Shown here: positions 21,166 to 28,514 of the stretch, one piece after another
Position numbering within the stretch: position 1 is the stretch's first letter
Layout of the letters: the number at the start of each line of letters is the position of its first letter
IMG/VR virus record: IMGVR_UViG_3300029952_000086
Coordinates: 1-34,579 of that record
Strand: one strand, 5' to 3'
DNA from: a virus
DNA length: 34,579 bases
Translations under genes and position numbers: made by a program
Notes under the pieces: generated by a model
Database searches by the model: none
Told to the model about the DNA's origin: nothing
The model's input: only the letters and a program-made list of their open reading frames with translations

Positions 21166-22934
21166 GCCGCGTCCATAATCTGCATACCGTACAAGGAGTA
21201 GTCCGATAATGACATCAGGTAGGCCGATTCATCATTAGCCGCCATGATAGCCGGTTGCTCAGAGACTGCTGTTGTCGTAATCGTTCCAGCATAGCTGGTC
21301 GCTTTAACTCCGGCCAAGGATAATACTTCTGGCAGGATCCCCCCAACTGCCGTAATTGCTTGAACACCCGTAAGCGTAGTCTGAGCATTGACCGGGACTG
21401 TAACTGAGCCCGCAGTACTGGTGATCTGTACCCCGGCCAAGAAAGCAGAAACTCGACTGGACAGAGTCCCTACACCCGAAGTAGCCGATACTCCCGCCAT
21501 TGTTTGGATAACCGCAGGAGTTACCATACCCGAGCCTGATACGGCTTGGGCTCCAGATAAGGTATAGCTACTACCTGCTGAGACGCTAATGATGCCTGCC
21601 GACGAGGATGCCTGCACCCCAGTCAGCGTGTAACTTGCGCTACCGCCCGCTTGAGTGGACACCGCCCCTGCAGAGCTATTCGCTTGGGCTCCAGAGAGAG
21701 TTACAGACACGCTCGGGATAATCGACCCCGAAGCCGAGTTTCCTTGTGCGCCGATCAATGATGCCGAAACCTTGGCCGTCAATGCGCCTGCCGAACTCGT
21801 TCCTTGCACACCAGTCAGGGTATAGCTTGCGCTCCCGCTTGACGAGGTCGTTACCGATCCGGCTGCGCTTGTTGCCACTGCTCCAGACAAAGCGACCGAT
21901 ACCGAGGAAGTGATAGCGCCAGCAGCAGAAGTGCCGGCCACCCCGGTCATATTCTGGCTTACTGCGGGGACTACGACCCCAGGCGAACTCGTTGCTTGGG
22001 CGCCTGTGAGGGTAACTGATACCTTATCCGCTATCGCACCAGCGGCTGAGTTCCCGGCGACTCCAGTTAATACCGGACTATCAGAATCTGCCACAGTACC
22101 GGCAGCGCTAGTTCCCTGCGCACCCGAGATACCGCCCCAGACCTGCGGGATAATACTTCCTACAGCAGTCGTTCCTTGAACGCCAGTGAGAGTGGGATAA
22201 CCAGCGACTGTTGGTTGCTTTAGAAACGGCTTGCGGGGTGCCCTGAATACTTGCCAGGGGTTATCAAGCAGTTCGGCGTATTTGGACAGCGCAACGTCGC
22301 CGCGCAATACCGCATAGCCGAAATTCTGGTCAGAGGTTCCAGTCCCCTGATCATATGTCGTGTAGCCCCCGCCCGAAGCAACAAAGGTCACTGGTTGCGG
22401 AGTGCCGGTATTCGTTCCACTTGCCGACTGCAGCCCGCTAACACTTCCGATGGACTTGAACCACAGATACATGCTGTTGCCAATTGCAATGGCCAGCACT
22501 GTACCCCTGCGCCCTATAGACGTGGGCGTCGTAATCGTCAGGATATCCGAAACGGTTGTATCGAACCGGATGAATTCTACCTGGCTAGCGACGTTGAACC
22601 GTAATTGAAACTGACGGTTCCCAGTAGTATCGCCACCGAATATCGCCGAGTACGCCCCAGGTGACGCTGAGAAGTCTACTTGAGCAAGCAGGGCAAAGTT
22701 GGTCGTCGACTGTATCGCCGTGACGTTTGGCGTGCTGCCGAAGCATTTGGCCAGCCCATACAACCCGGAGACATTTGACGCTGTCGCCGTCTGAAGACTA
22801 GGTGCAGCGCCGTTGACTGCGTTCCAATTCCCGAATGCCGGATTGACCAGCAGTTGCGTTCCGGGGAATGCTGTGCTCGGGAGCGCAAAACCTTTCGGCT
22901 GCTGCGTCCAAACAGATTTTGTAATTGGCTTCAT
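21162..22934 (-). CDS. Repeat-rich tail fibre or surface appendage protein
   Basis: The 590-residue protein has three parts. Residues about 60-235 resemble a LamG/concanavalin-type jelly roll (FALLAQVDFSASPGAYSAIF, GRRGTVLAIAIGNSMYLWFK, then YAELLDNPWQVFRAP). Residues about 248-565 hold 15 copies of a 19-24-residue unit of the type L-T-G-V-Q-x-T-S-x-A-G. The last 25 residues are a non-repetitive, acidic tip. The whole suggests a fibrous appendage with a glycan-binding head. It is placed between terminase subunits rather than after the baseplate. Host-recognition is inferred. Confidence 0.7.
   Translation of the reverse strand: MKPITKSVWTQQPKGFALPSTAFPGTQLLVNPAFGNWNAVNGAAPSLQTATASNVSGLYGLAKCFGSTPNVTAIQSTTNFALLAQVDFSASPGAYSAIFGGDTTGNRQFQLRFNVASQVEFIRFDTTVSDILTITTPTSIGRRGTVLAIAIGNSMYLWFKSIGSVSGLQSASGTNTGTPQPVTFVASGGGYTTYDQGTGTSDQNFGYAVLRGDVALSKYAELLDNPWQVFRAPRKPFLKQPTVAGYPTLTGVQGTTAVGSIIPQVWGGISGAQGTSAAGTVADSDSPVLTGVAGNSAAGAIADKVSVTLTGAQATSSPGVVVPAVSQNMTGVAGTSAAGAITSSVSVALSGAVATSAAGSVTTSSSGSASYTLTGVQGTSSAGALTAKVSASLIGAQGNSASGSIIPSVSVTLSGAQANSSAGAVSTQAGGSASYTLTGVQASSSAGIISVSAGSSYTLSGAQAVSGSGMVTPAVIQTMAGVSATSGVGTLSSRVSAFLAGVQITSTAGSVTVPVNAQTTLTGVQAITAVGGILPEVLSLAGVKATSYAGTITTTAVSEQPAIMAANDESAYLMSLSDYSLYGMQIMDAA
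21240..22193 (-). repeat. Coding tandem repeat, 15 degenerate units in the fibre gene
   Basis: The DNA encodes 15 successive units with the core [L/I/M]-x-G-[V/A]-x-x-x-[S/T/I]-x-x-G, spaced 19-24 residues apart. DNA copies are diverged, with different codons, so the array is old rather than a fresh duplication. Several units are separated by extra serine-rich spacers (for example S-S-S-G-S-A-S-Y). Confidence 0.8.
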
Positions 22935-22943
22935 GTGAAGCCT

Positions 22944-23405
22944 TTAGGTGTATTGACCTTGGTCCACTACCACAGTGAGCGACCAGCTGGAGGACATCGT
23001 CTGCCCTGACTGGTTGATGATGTATGCCTTGTATAGACGCGGCAGCAGGTCCACTTCGGGCGACACGAACAGCATGTTGGTACTCGCGGTAGGCGCGAGT
23101 TCACAAATGAACGAACCAACGTAATGGTTCGGAGATATAACGCCAGTACCTATCGCCGGGAAGTTCGTGCCGTCGATTGAGGGGACAAGATACAGGTCGG
23201 CAACATCAGTGCCAGCCGCGATGCCGGTTACCGTCGCCCACTGGCATGTGAGTGCAAATTGACCTGTGAACGCCTCGGCGCAGTTGCCACCGCTCACGCA
23301 GCTCATGTTGACGCCCGCAGCCGCAGCGGTTGCTGTAGCAAGCGAGCCTTGCGACGAGGAGAGCGTTACGAGCGATCCTTCCTTCCAAAATATGTTCCCG
23401 GCCAT
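22944..23405 (-). CDS. Beta-sandwich protein of the appendage cluster
   Basis: The 153-residue product is strand-rich: FWKEGSLVTLSSSQGSLATA, FTGQFALTCQWATVTGIAAG, ADLYLVPSIDGTNFPAIGTG and LYKAYIINQSGQTMSSSWSL. This resembles small phage head or fibre decoration domains and also the mature part of the exported protein at 16367-16792. It has four cysteines but no signal peptide. It lies between the repeat fibre and a helical protein; one-base overlap with the upstream gene supports coupling. Function not known. Confidence 0.65.
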   Translation of the reverse strand: MAGNIFWKEGSLVTLSSSQGSLATATAAAAGVNMSCVSGGNCAEAFTGQFALTCQWATVTGIAAGTDVADLYLVPSIDGTNFPAIGTGVISPNHYVGSFICELAPTASTNMLFVSPEVDLLPRLYKAYIINQSGQTMSSSWSLTVVVDQGQYT

Positions 23406-23854
23406 TAGAACCCCGCCTGTGCTAAATCACTACCGCCCACAACGGGCAACCCCAGCACGGTCGCACGACTAGCCGGGACAGTACCGAGCGCGATCAATGC
23501 GTCATGCTGCGCCTGCGTGATTACTCCGGCTGTGACCCATGCGCTGAAAAGTGGCTGCAAACCTGGCAGGTTGATTTGATTATTCCCGGCAAGCGCAACC
23601 TGCACCGCCAAGCATGACGACTGCACCGGGCTTGTAGAGTTGCTCGCGTTGGCTACTATTGCTGCGTAAGGCCCTGCTGCGGCCCACGCCTCGGCAGTCG
23701 CAGCGGATACAGGACCGAGCGTCGTGTAATTCAACTCGTTCAACAAAGGCAATACTGCCTGCCACTCGCCAGCAGTTAGTAGAGCCTTGTACCCGAGAGC
23801 GAGCGGATCGTTGTTGATCTCGCTAGCGAGTGCTGTCAGTTGTTCCGGTGTCAT
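23405..23854 (-). CDS. Helical phage protein of the appendage cluster
   Basis: The start ATG 23854 lies three bases after the upstream gene's stop; a longer frame extends upstream but would cover that gene. The 149-residue product begins MTPEQLTALASEINNDPLAL and contains a variable middle part, then FSAWVTAGVITQAQHDALIA and ALGTVPASRATVLGLPVVGG. Proteins with this MT-x-E-Q-L...NDPLALGY opening and late A-L-G-x-x-P-A-S-R-A segment are frequent in tail-fibre regions of phages. The molecular role is unassigned as far as I know. Confidence 0.72.
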   Translation of the reverse strand: MTPEQLTALASEINNDPLALGYKALLTAGEWQAVLPLLNELNYTTLGPVSAATAEAWAAAGPYAAIVANASNSTSPVQSSCLAVQVALAGNNQINLPGLQPLFSAWVTAGVITQAQHDALIALGTVPASRATVLGLPVVGGSDLAQAGF

Positions 23855-23856
23855 AA

Positions 23857-24570
23857 TTAAGCGATGCGAATCAAAGCAGTAGAGCTGGTATTGGAAGGCA
23901 TCAGGATGGTGAACGTACCCGCCGCCACAGTCTGCGTGCCGCCGAAGCCAGATACATACAGGCATCGGGTCTGTTTGCTGCTGTTGTAGATCATGCAGCC
24001 AGATGTGGAGAACGTCGCAGAGGTCCAGCTGGGGTTCGTGCTGGGCTGAGTGATGGCCACAGCAGAAGAGAGAGCAGGGGTAGACCAGCCAGCTACTCCG
24101 ATCGCCAGGCCGCCTTGTGTATATCCGCCAGAGCCAGCTAGTTCATCGGTGCCCATGTTCGACACGGTCGGCGAGCCGGAGCTGGAACCCCAGTTGGTAT
24201 TGCTTGCGTTGTAGGTGCCGGTCGGTGTTGCAATGCCCAGCGCTACATAGCAGGCATCACCCGTGAATGTGATAGTTTCCGAACCAGGAGATGAGGTTGC
24301 ATTGGCTACCGCCCCGGTGTTGGTCGACATGTAGAACGAGGTCGTTGAGTCGATGAAACCCACATAACTACTGGCGGGAATTGCGGTGCCGCTGACTCCC
24401 ATACCAGGAACCACATTCAACGTGGCCATGTTGGTGCCAAGCGAGGTTACGTGGTTGCTGCTGTTGGTAGGGGTGCCGGTAGAGGTGACAGTTCCACAGA
24501 GGACGTGGATTCCTTGGAGGACCTCTTGCTTGAACGAGGAGGCCAGGAAGGCTGTGGAGAAACCGCTCAT
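23857..24570 (-). CDS. Minor structural protein with nested domain
   Basis: The 237-residue protein begins MSGFSTAFLASSFKQEVLQG, the opening of a common phage surface-protein family, and ends with PSWTSATFSTSGCMIYNSS and a G-G-T-Q-T-V-A-A-G-T-F-T-I segment, as family members do. Between about residues 25 and 104 an additional strand-rich unit is inserted (VTSLGTNMATLNVVPGMGVS, GTAIPASSYVGFIDSTTSFY). This unit resembles domains seen in other phage fibre proteins. After it the family sequence resumes with CYVALGIATPTGTY. An AGGAG site precedes the ATG. It is probably part of an appendage or capsid surface. Confidence 0.7.
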   Translation of the reverse strand: MSGFSTAFLASSFKQEVLQGIHVLCGTVTSTGTPTNSSNHVTSLGTNMATLNVVPGMGVSGTAIPASSYVGFIDSTTSFYMSTNTGAVANATSSPGSETITFTGDACYVALGIATPTGTYNASNTNWGSSSGSPTVSNMGTDELAGSGGYTQGGLAIGVAGWSTPALSSAVAITQPSTNPSWTSATFSTSGCMIYNSSKQTRCLYVSGFGGTQTVAAGTFTILMPSNTSSTALIRIA

Positions 24571-25040
24571 GCTGGGCTCCTAACTTGACGAGCACGGAAA
24601 GCTATCGCTTCTGGCGCTGTTGGATTGCGGTCGGCATGCCATGACCGTTCGATATGCATGGATGTGTGGAAGTGTTGGGTGAGTAGCTGGGTCAGCCCAG
24701 TCTTGAATTCTGGTTTGGCGAAGTCGCCTTCCCACGGAGTACCAGCTGCGCAGGCGATGATTTCATCTGCGGTGTCGTCGATGTCGAGATGGTCGTTGGC
24801 ATCGATGGTATCGCCTAAGCGAATATGGCCTTCCTCAACCAAGAGAGCGCGTTCGCCGTCCTGCACTGTCGTGTGGTGCTTTTCCAGTGCATCCACAATC
24901 GCAGCCTGCAGCTTGATGGCCGCACCGCGTCGGGTGCCAGCTACGTGATCCGCAATGTCAACGATGCAGGAAGCAGTAGCCTCGGCCCATTTCTCAACGG
25001 GGTGGGGGCCACCGTCAGTAATCATTACACCTTTAATCAT
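24567..25040 (-). CDS. Unknown acidic helical protein
   Basis: ATG 25040 is preceded by AAGGAG at six bases and is preferred over an upstream in-frame ATG. The 157-residue product starts MIKGVMITDGGPHPVEKWAE and has ATASCIVDIADHVAG, VDALEKHHTTVQDGERALL and a late helix. The residues TDGGPHP and the many His, Asp and Glu hint at metal binding, but I do not recognise a family. It overlaps the appendage gene by four bases and a micro-gene by eight. Confidence 0.7.
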   Translation of the reverse strand: MIKGVMITDGGPHPVEKWAEATASCIVDIADHVAGTRRGAAIKLQAAIVDALEKHHTTVQDGERALLVEEGHIRLGDTIDANDHLDIDDTADEIIACAAGTPWEGDFAKPEFKTGLTQLLTQHFHTSMHIERSWHADRNPTAPEAIAFRARQVRSPA

Positions 25041-25113
25041 TGGAGGCTCCTTGGACCATGTGTCCGAATATGGTTGAAACGATAAGTGCAACAATAAACC
25101 AGATGAGTAACAT
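25033..25113 (-). CDS. 26-residue single-pass membrane micropeptide
   Basis: From ATG 25113, one base after the stop of the preceding gene, 26 codons encode one hydrophobic helix beginning MLLIWFIVALIVSTIFG and ending in a short polar tail (GASND). An AAAGG site is six bases upstream. The stop overlaps the next gene by eight bases. Size and hydrophobicity fit a membrane micropeptide; a holin-like or accessory role is possible but unproven. Conservation in relatives would decide if it is real. Confidence 0.5.
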   Translation of the reverse strand: MLLIWFIVALIVSTIFGHMVQGASND

Positions 25114-25114
25114 A

Positions 25115-25273
25115 TCAGGCCTTTGTAATCGTGAATTGCTTGGGGGGATTGATTCTAAACGATTCGATGAGTTCTTTGGTGACCTGTCCCGTAACCGCTG
25201 CTCTGTGGGTTTCCACACCTTCCACGAAGCGGGTAACTGTTTTAGCTTCGCAATCGAATAGAACCAGTAACAT
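25115..25273 (-). CDS. Small unknown protein upstream of the membrane micropeptide
   Basis: ATG 25273 has AGGAG five bases upstream and opens a 52-codon frame with MLLVLFDCEAKTVTRFVEGV at the start and an I-N-P-P-K-Q-F-T-I-T-K end. It fits a small one-domain alpha/beta protein. It follows the small terminase gene after a 69-base gap in which I see no promoter or terminator. Its ribosome site (AGGAGCC) resembles those of the genes starting at 25040 and 24570. Confidence 0.65.
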   Translation of the reverse strand: MLLVLFDCEAKTVTRFVEGVETHRAAVTGQVTKELIESFRINPPKQFTITKA

Positions 25274-25342
25274 AGAGGCTCCTAGGAGATCACGAATGGT
25301 ACCACAGAGGAACGAGAACGAGTAGCCTGGTAGGGTATCTAG

Positions 25343-25894
25343 TTACGAGGAAATCTTGGCTCTGAGAGCCATAAATTGAGCCAGCTCGGCATCAGTCAGT
25401 TTGGACAGGTCAGCAGGAGGAGTCAATGGCTGGTCAGGGTCTCCCGTAAGCATCTGGCGATCCCCGTATTTCTTGGAGTCCAGTTTGGTCATCATCCACT
25501 GACGAGTGCGAGCACGCAGTTCCTTGTGCTTGATATCCCCTCCGTCTATATTACCGAGATGAGTTGACGATGGGTCACTATCCACAATCTCGAGTAGCTG
25601 ACTCTCCAGGAACTCGGCCTGGAGCCGTTTGGCTCGACCGTACCGTTGGGCGATCCCCAGAGCATCATGGTTCAGCGTGTCTCGGTCTAGCCATTTCCAG
25701 AACTGTACAGCGGTGGGGAGATGCGGGTTCTCGTTGAGGATAGTATGCAATCCCTTATCCGAGGTAGAGAGTTTATCGAAGATCTCACTCAGACAGGCCT
25801 CTTGATCATGGGGCACTTGACCTTCGTGTCCAGGAGTCCCCCCCGCTTTCTTAGTTCGCGGTACTGCGTTCCTTCTGGTTGACGAGGTGGCCAT
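25343..25894 (-). CDS. terS: Terminase small subunit
   Basis: The 183-residue protein has the pattern of a phage small terminase: a basic N-terminus, then FDKLSTSDKGLHTILNENPH and FWKWLDRD as a helix-turn-helix-like DNA-binding part. Central helices follow with YGRAKRLQAEFLESQLLEIV and ARTRQWMMTKLDSKKYGDRQ, a signature of this group. The C-terminal tail with DLSKLTDAELAQFMAL likely contacts the large subunit. It should recognise the packaging start. It is separated from the large subunit by the appendage cluster. The start overlaps the previous gene by 44 bases. Confidence 0.88.
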   Translation of the reverse strand: MATSSTRRNAVPRTKKAGGTPGHEGQVPHDQEACLSEIFDKLSTSDKGLHTILNENPHLPTAVQFWKWLDRDTLNHDALGIAQRYGRAKRLQAEFLESQLLEIVDSDPSSTHLGNIDGGDIKHKELRARTRQWMMTKLDSKKYGDRQMLTGDPDQPLTPPADLSKLTDAELAQFMALRAKISS

Positions 25895-26132
25895 GTTTGA
25901 ACCTTTGGTAAGAGTCCTTATCGAAACGGTATCGTTTATCAGAACAGAGCTGAATCACTCCGGCATCGATGAGTCGTTGAAAACTGGATTTCGCAGTGAG
26001 GCTGCGAGTTTGAAGAATGTAGTTGCGAGTAAAAAGAGTTGGAGCCTTGGAACAGACCTCAGCGTAGAACAGGTCTAAATCTCGGTTGAGTTTATCAACC
26101 CGGCTGAGGATTGTTCCGATTGAAATCTGCAT
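25851..26132 (-). CDS. Small winged-helix-like protein
   Basis: The 93-residue product starts MQISIGTILSRVDKLNRDLD and contains FTRNYILQTRSLTAKSSFQR then LIDAGVIQLCSDKRYRFDKD, which reads as a helix-turn-helix followed by a wing. It may be a regulator or a DNA-binding partner of the small terminase, whose start it overlaps by 44 bases. No clear ribosome site precedes the ATG. Confidence 0.6.
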   Translation of the reverse strand: MQISIGTILSRVDKLNRDLDLFYAEVCSKAPTLFTRNYILQTRSLTAKSSFQRLIDAGVIQLCSDKRYRFDKDSYQRFKHGHLVNQKERSTAN

Positions 26133-26200
26133 AGTGGGGAGTCAACTCGATTGATTGCTGCAATTCTATCATAAAGTTGCACCTTCCCAAGTGTGGAAAA

Positions 26201-26410
26201 TTAAATATTTTTACGTCTCTCCTCAAACTCCTTCATAGCGGCCTCCAGTGCTTCCTTCGAGAACTTGTTCTGAGACTCGAAACGTTCCACATCCTTGCGA
26301 CGAGCCATCTCTACGATAAACATACCATCTCGGACTTTCTTGGGCATCAGGCCCCGCATACCGATGGTTACCGAGTTCTGGCTCCTCAGTGATTTAAGTT
26401 TGGGAGGCAC
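26201..26410 (-). CDS. Small charged helical protein with GTG start
   Basis: Choosing GTG 26410 (AAGGA seven bases upstream) gives a 69-residue product, with LKSLRSQNSVTIGMRGLMPK, then VRDGMFIVEMARRKDVERFE and a helical end. It overlaps the preceding zinc-ribbon gene by 17 bases. The frame is open further upstream, but that part lacks sensible sequence and runs across the other gene. I do not recognise the family. Confidence 0.6.
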   Translation of the reverse strand: MPPKLKSLRSQNSVTIGMRGLMPKKVRDGMFIVEMARRKDVERFESQNKFSKEALEAAMKEFEERRKNI

Positions 26411-26561
26411 GTTTCTTTCCTTCGGGTCGGTACAGCTTAGCGTTGATCGGATTCTTCTTTTCGAAGTAGAGATGGCACTCTGGATTACCACAGACACGGA
26501 GGGCCTTATGCTTAAACCATCCGGTAGCTGGGGCTCCACAACAGTCGCAGATCGGCTCCAT
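26394..26561 (-). CDS. Small zinc-ribbon protein
   Basis: ATG 26561 has a perfect AAGGAG six bases upstream and lies one base after the previous stop. The 55-residue product starts MEPICDCCGAPATGWFKHKA and has VCGNPECHLYFEKKN, so four cysteines in two C-x2-C / C-x4-C type knuckles and a His are present. A treble-clef or zinc-ribbon fold is likely. The C-terminus is basic. It may bind nucleic acid. Confidence 0.72.
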   Translation of the reverse strand: MEPICDCCGAPATGWFKHKALRVCGNPECHLYFEKKNPINAKLYRPEGKKRASQT

Positions 26562-26562
26562 C

Positions 26563-26943
26563 TCAAGCTCCTTCAAGGTCAGTTGGATAGACGAACTCAA
26601 CTACTCTATTCCTTAATCTCTCTAAAGCATGATACACACTCCGAAGGCCCATCGAAAGCCTTGTAGCCTTCTCCTCAACGCTCAGATGATCTTCGATATA
26701 CCACACCTTCAATATCTTCTTCTCCTTACCTGAGAGGCCTTCAATAAACTTGCCAACCTTGACTGCGGTGGGATCTACCTCGGTCTTCTTGCGTCCTCCA
26801 CACTTAGGAGCACCAGGTAGGATGGTGCCCTTGCCTTCCAGTACCCGAGCCGTTACCGTCCCCCCGTATCCAAGATCAAAGTTCTGGACATAGGACCGAG
26901 TATCCCGTGCCCACAGTTGAAAGAGTTCCTGCCCATTCTTCAT
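26563..26943 (-). CDS. Sigma-70 region 4-like or antiterminator-like regulator
   Basis: The 126-residue protein has a C-terminal helix-turn-helix: LSGKEKKILKVWYIEDHLSV, then EEKATRLSMGLRSVYHALER and LRNRV, a pattern shared by sigma factor region 4, ArpU-like and Q-like late regulators. The N-terminal part has WARDTRSYVQNFDLGYGG and a basic CGGRKKTE stretch. It is coded upstream of the late genes and in the same direction, which suits a late gene activator. The exact family is uncertain. Confidence 0.72.
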   Translation of the reverse strand: MKNGQELFQLWARDTRSYVQNFDLGYGGTVTARVLEGKGTILPGAPKCGGRKKTEVDPTAVKVGKFIEGLSGKEKKILKVWYIEDHLSVEEKATRLSMGLRSVYHALERLRNRVVEFVYPTDLEGA

Positions 26944-27185
26944 TCTAACTCCATAGTGATTCCTCCAAGTTCCATAATCCTCTCGACTCCAATCCCTGTT
27001 ACCAGATGAATGGATAGAATCAAGAAAGGGCCTAGCCCTCGACGCCCATTTCGAGCGTGTATGAGCGTGGACCTCCCGATCATCAGTCGCTCAGCTAGTA
27101 TGGCATCAGACTCGGTGTCGAAGTGCTCAAGAAGATGATTGAGCAATCGATTCGGCTGCGAACACTTGAACAAGGCCCGCTTCAT
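26940..27185 (-). CDS. Cro/XRE-like helix-turn-helix protein
   Basis: The 81-residue protein reads NRLLNHLLEHFDTESDAILA, then ERLMIGRSTLIHARNGRRGL and a C-terminal helix with SIHLVTGIGVERIMELGG. This is the five-helix pattern of small Cro/XRE-type DNA-binding proteins. Both ends overlap neighbouring genes as ATGA. It could bind the divergent region at 28245-28573 or another operator. Confidence 0.7.
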   Translation of the reverse strand: MKRALFKCSQPNRLLNHLLEHFDTESDAILAERLMIGRSTLIHARNGRRGLGPFLILSIHLVTGIGVERIMELGGITMELE

Positions 27186-27559
27186 GTCAATCCATAGAGA
27201 TGGTCTTTGTAATACAGAATTCCATCCGCCACTAAGTCTTTAGCAGTAGAATGAACATCGCTACGGGATAGCCCAAGACGAGCCGCCATGTAGGCCGAGC
27301 TCTGTGGACCATCCCCCAGCGTATCAATGATTCTATTAACCAAAGACTCCTTAGGAAGGATTGGGATATGGTAATACCTGACCCCCATAGCAGAATGGTG
27401 TACTTCAATTCGACCATCTTCAATTAAGTCCCTCAATCCCCGGTAAGCCTCTTCTTCCTCTTCAAGAGACTCTAATCCCAAAACAAGGACTAAGTTATTA
27501 AAGTCTACCGCCCCTCTTCGTTCAATAATCTTGAACACTGATTTAAAATCAATTATCAT
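27182..27559 (-). CDS. Two-winged-helix DNA-binding protein
   Basis: The 125-residue product appears to hold two winged-helix units. The first (about 1-68) has FKIIERRGAVDFNNLVLVLG, EAYRGLRDLIEDGRIEVHHS and a wing Y-Y-H-I-P. The second (about 70-125) has NRIIDTLGDGPQSSAYMAAR, LGLSRSDVHSTAKDLVADGI and a wing L-Y-Y-K-D-H-L-Y. An AAGGA site precedes ATG 27559. It looks like a phage regulator or replication-linked DNA binder, related in style to its upstream neighbour. Confidence 0.7.
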   Translation of the reverse strand: MIIDFKSVFKIIERRGAVDFNNLVLVLGLESLEEEEEAYRGLRDLIEDGRIEVHHSAMGVRYYHIPILPKESLVNRIIDTLGDGPQSSAYMAARLGLSRSDVHSTAKDLVADGILYYKDHLYGLT

Positions 27560-27560
27560 T

Positions 27561-28244
27561 TCATTCCTTCACAATAAACTCACCACCCATCATTTCCAAC
27601 CTTCCTTCATCTAACCATTTCCCAATTTGTTCATGCACTTCGCTAATGGTCATCTTGAACTTCTTAGCAATCAAGTCACGGTCTCCACCTTTTCGTTTCA
27701 AATTGAGAGTCTTAGCAAACTCCCACTTCGGTCCCCCGAGTTTACGAGGTTTCTTTTTGACTTCACCAACAATCTTATAATAGTTGAAGGTGTTCTTGAA
27801 ATGCTTAGCCGACCGAGTAGCCTTGATTTTACCTGCGGCTTCAAGCTCTAACACTAAGTCCCTGACTTTATTCTGAGAGAACTTATCTGGATTATCGCTG
27901 GCATGTTGAGCTTTCTTAACCAGGTTAATGGTGAACTCATCCCGACTGATTCCAGAGATGACATCGTCAAGTAGCTTCTGCGCCCCTTCTGGGTCGGATA
28001 CCAGCGACATTCGCTTCACGGGTTCTTCTCGATGCGTTTCAACAAAATCCCGATAATAAACCAATCCACTCTTAATCCGGTATCGAGTAACCCGTTGGGA
28101 CTCAACAAGGGAGTCAAGCGCATTTCGAACTTCACTTTCTTTCCCTCCCCACTGGTGCCGGTAAAGAAAAGTCAGTACTTCATCGAAAGTAACTACTCCC
28201 CGATTCTGTATGGCTTCAAAAATATTTTCCTTAATCTCCAGCAT
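27561..28244 (-). CDS. Triple-winged-helix DNA-binding protein
   Basis: ATG 28244, with AGGGG five bases upstream, gives a 227-residue product; an earlier in-frame ATG at 28268 lacks such a site. Three winged-helix-like units are visible: about 1-65 (FEAIQNRGVVTFDEVLTFLY, wing G-L-V-Y-Y-R-D), about 85-160 (VRDLVLELEAAGKIKAT, wing F-N-Y-Y-K-I-V) and about 175-227 (LIAKKFKMTISEVHEQIGKW, wing G-G-E-F-I-V-K-E). It is the first gene of the leftward transcript, behind a good promoter. No family is recognised. A regulator or origin-binding role is possible. Confidence 0.72.
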   Translation of the reverse strand: MLEIKENIFEAIQNRGVVTFDEVLTFLYRHQWGGKESEVRNALDSLVESQRVTRYRIKSGLVYYRDFVETHREEPVKRMSLVSDPEGAQKLLDDVISGISRDEFTINLVKKAQHASDNPDKFSQNKVRDLVLELEAAGKIKATRSAKHFKNTFNYYKIVGEVKKKPRKLGGPKWEFAKTLNLKRKGGDRDLIAKKFKMTISEVHEQIGKWLDEGRLEMMGGEFIVKE

Positions 28245-28301
28245 GCTAGCCCCTATATGTATACCCATTATTATGGAATAAAATGAAATAATAATAGGGC
28301 T

Positions 28302-28330
28302 AGTATACCCTAGGGACGCTCGCATGTAAA
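28302..28330 (-). promoter_or_regulatory. Leftward sigma-70-like promoter
   Basis: On the minus strand TTTACA (28330-28325) and TATACT (28307-28302) are separated by 17 bases, each one mismatch from consensus. The first gene starts 58 bases beyond the -10 box. The -10 box is flanked by TAGGG (28295-28299) and CCCTA (28308-28312) as 5-bp inverted arms, which might be a regulator site. Confidence 0.7.
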
Positions 28331-28514
28331 TGTGGGTGATCGCAAAATAATATACAGTATAGGATCGGTGCAGTCGCTATATCCCACTTTATCGTTTAAA
28401 ATCAAGCAGTTATACCTAGCCTACTCAACGCTATACAAACTACTGCACAGAAAATAGACCCTATATCCAACATTGTCAGCATAGGCTTGTTACAAATTAA
28501 TGCCTTAGACCCCA

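Noticed and set aside
26163-26190. TTGGGA-16-TAGAAT on the minus strand before the small winged-helix gene and terS
   Set aside because: Both boxes are weak and the spacing is at the short limit; too little support to list as a promoter.
26411-26566. Upstream extension of the 69-residue gene at 26201-26410
   Set aside because: The added part has no sensible pattern and lies over the zinc-ribbon gene, which has a perfect ribosome site.
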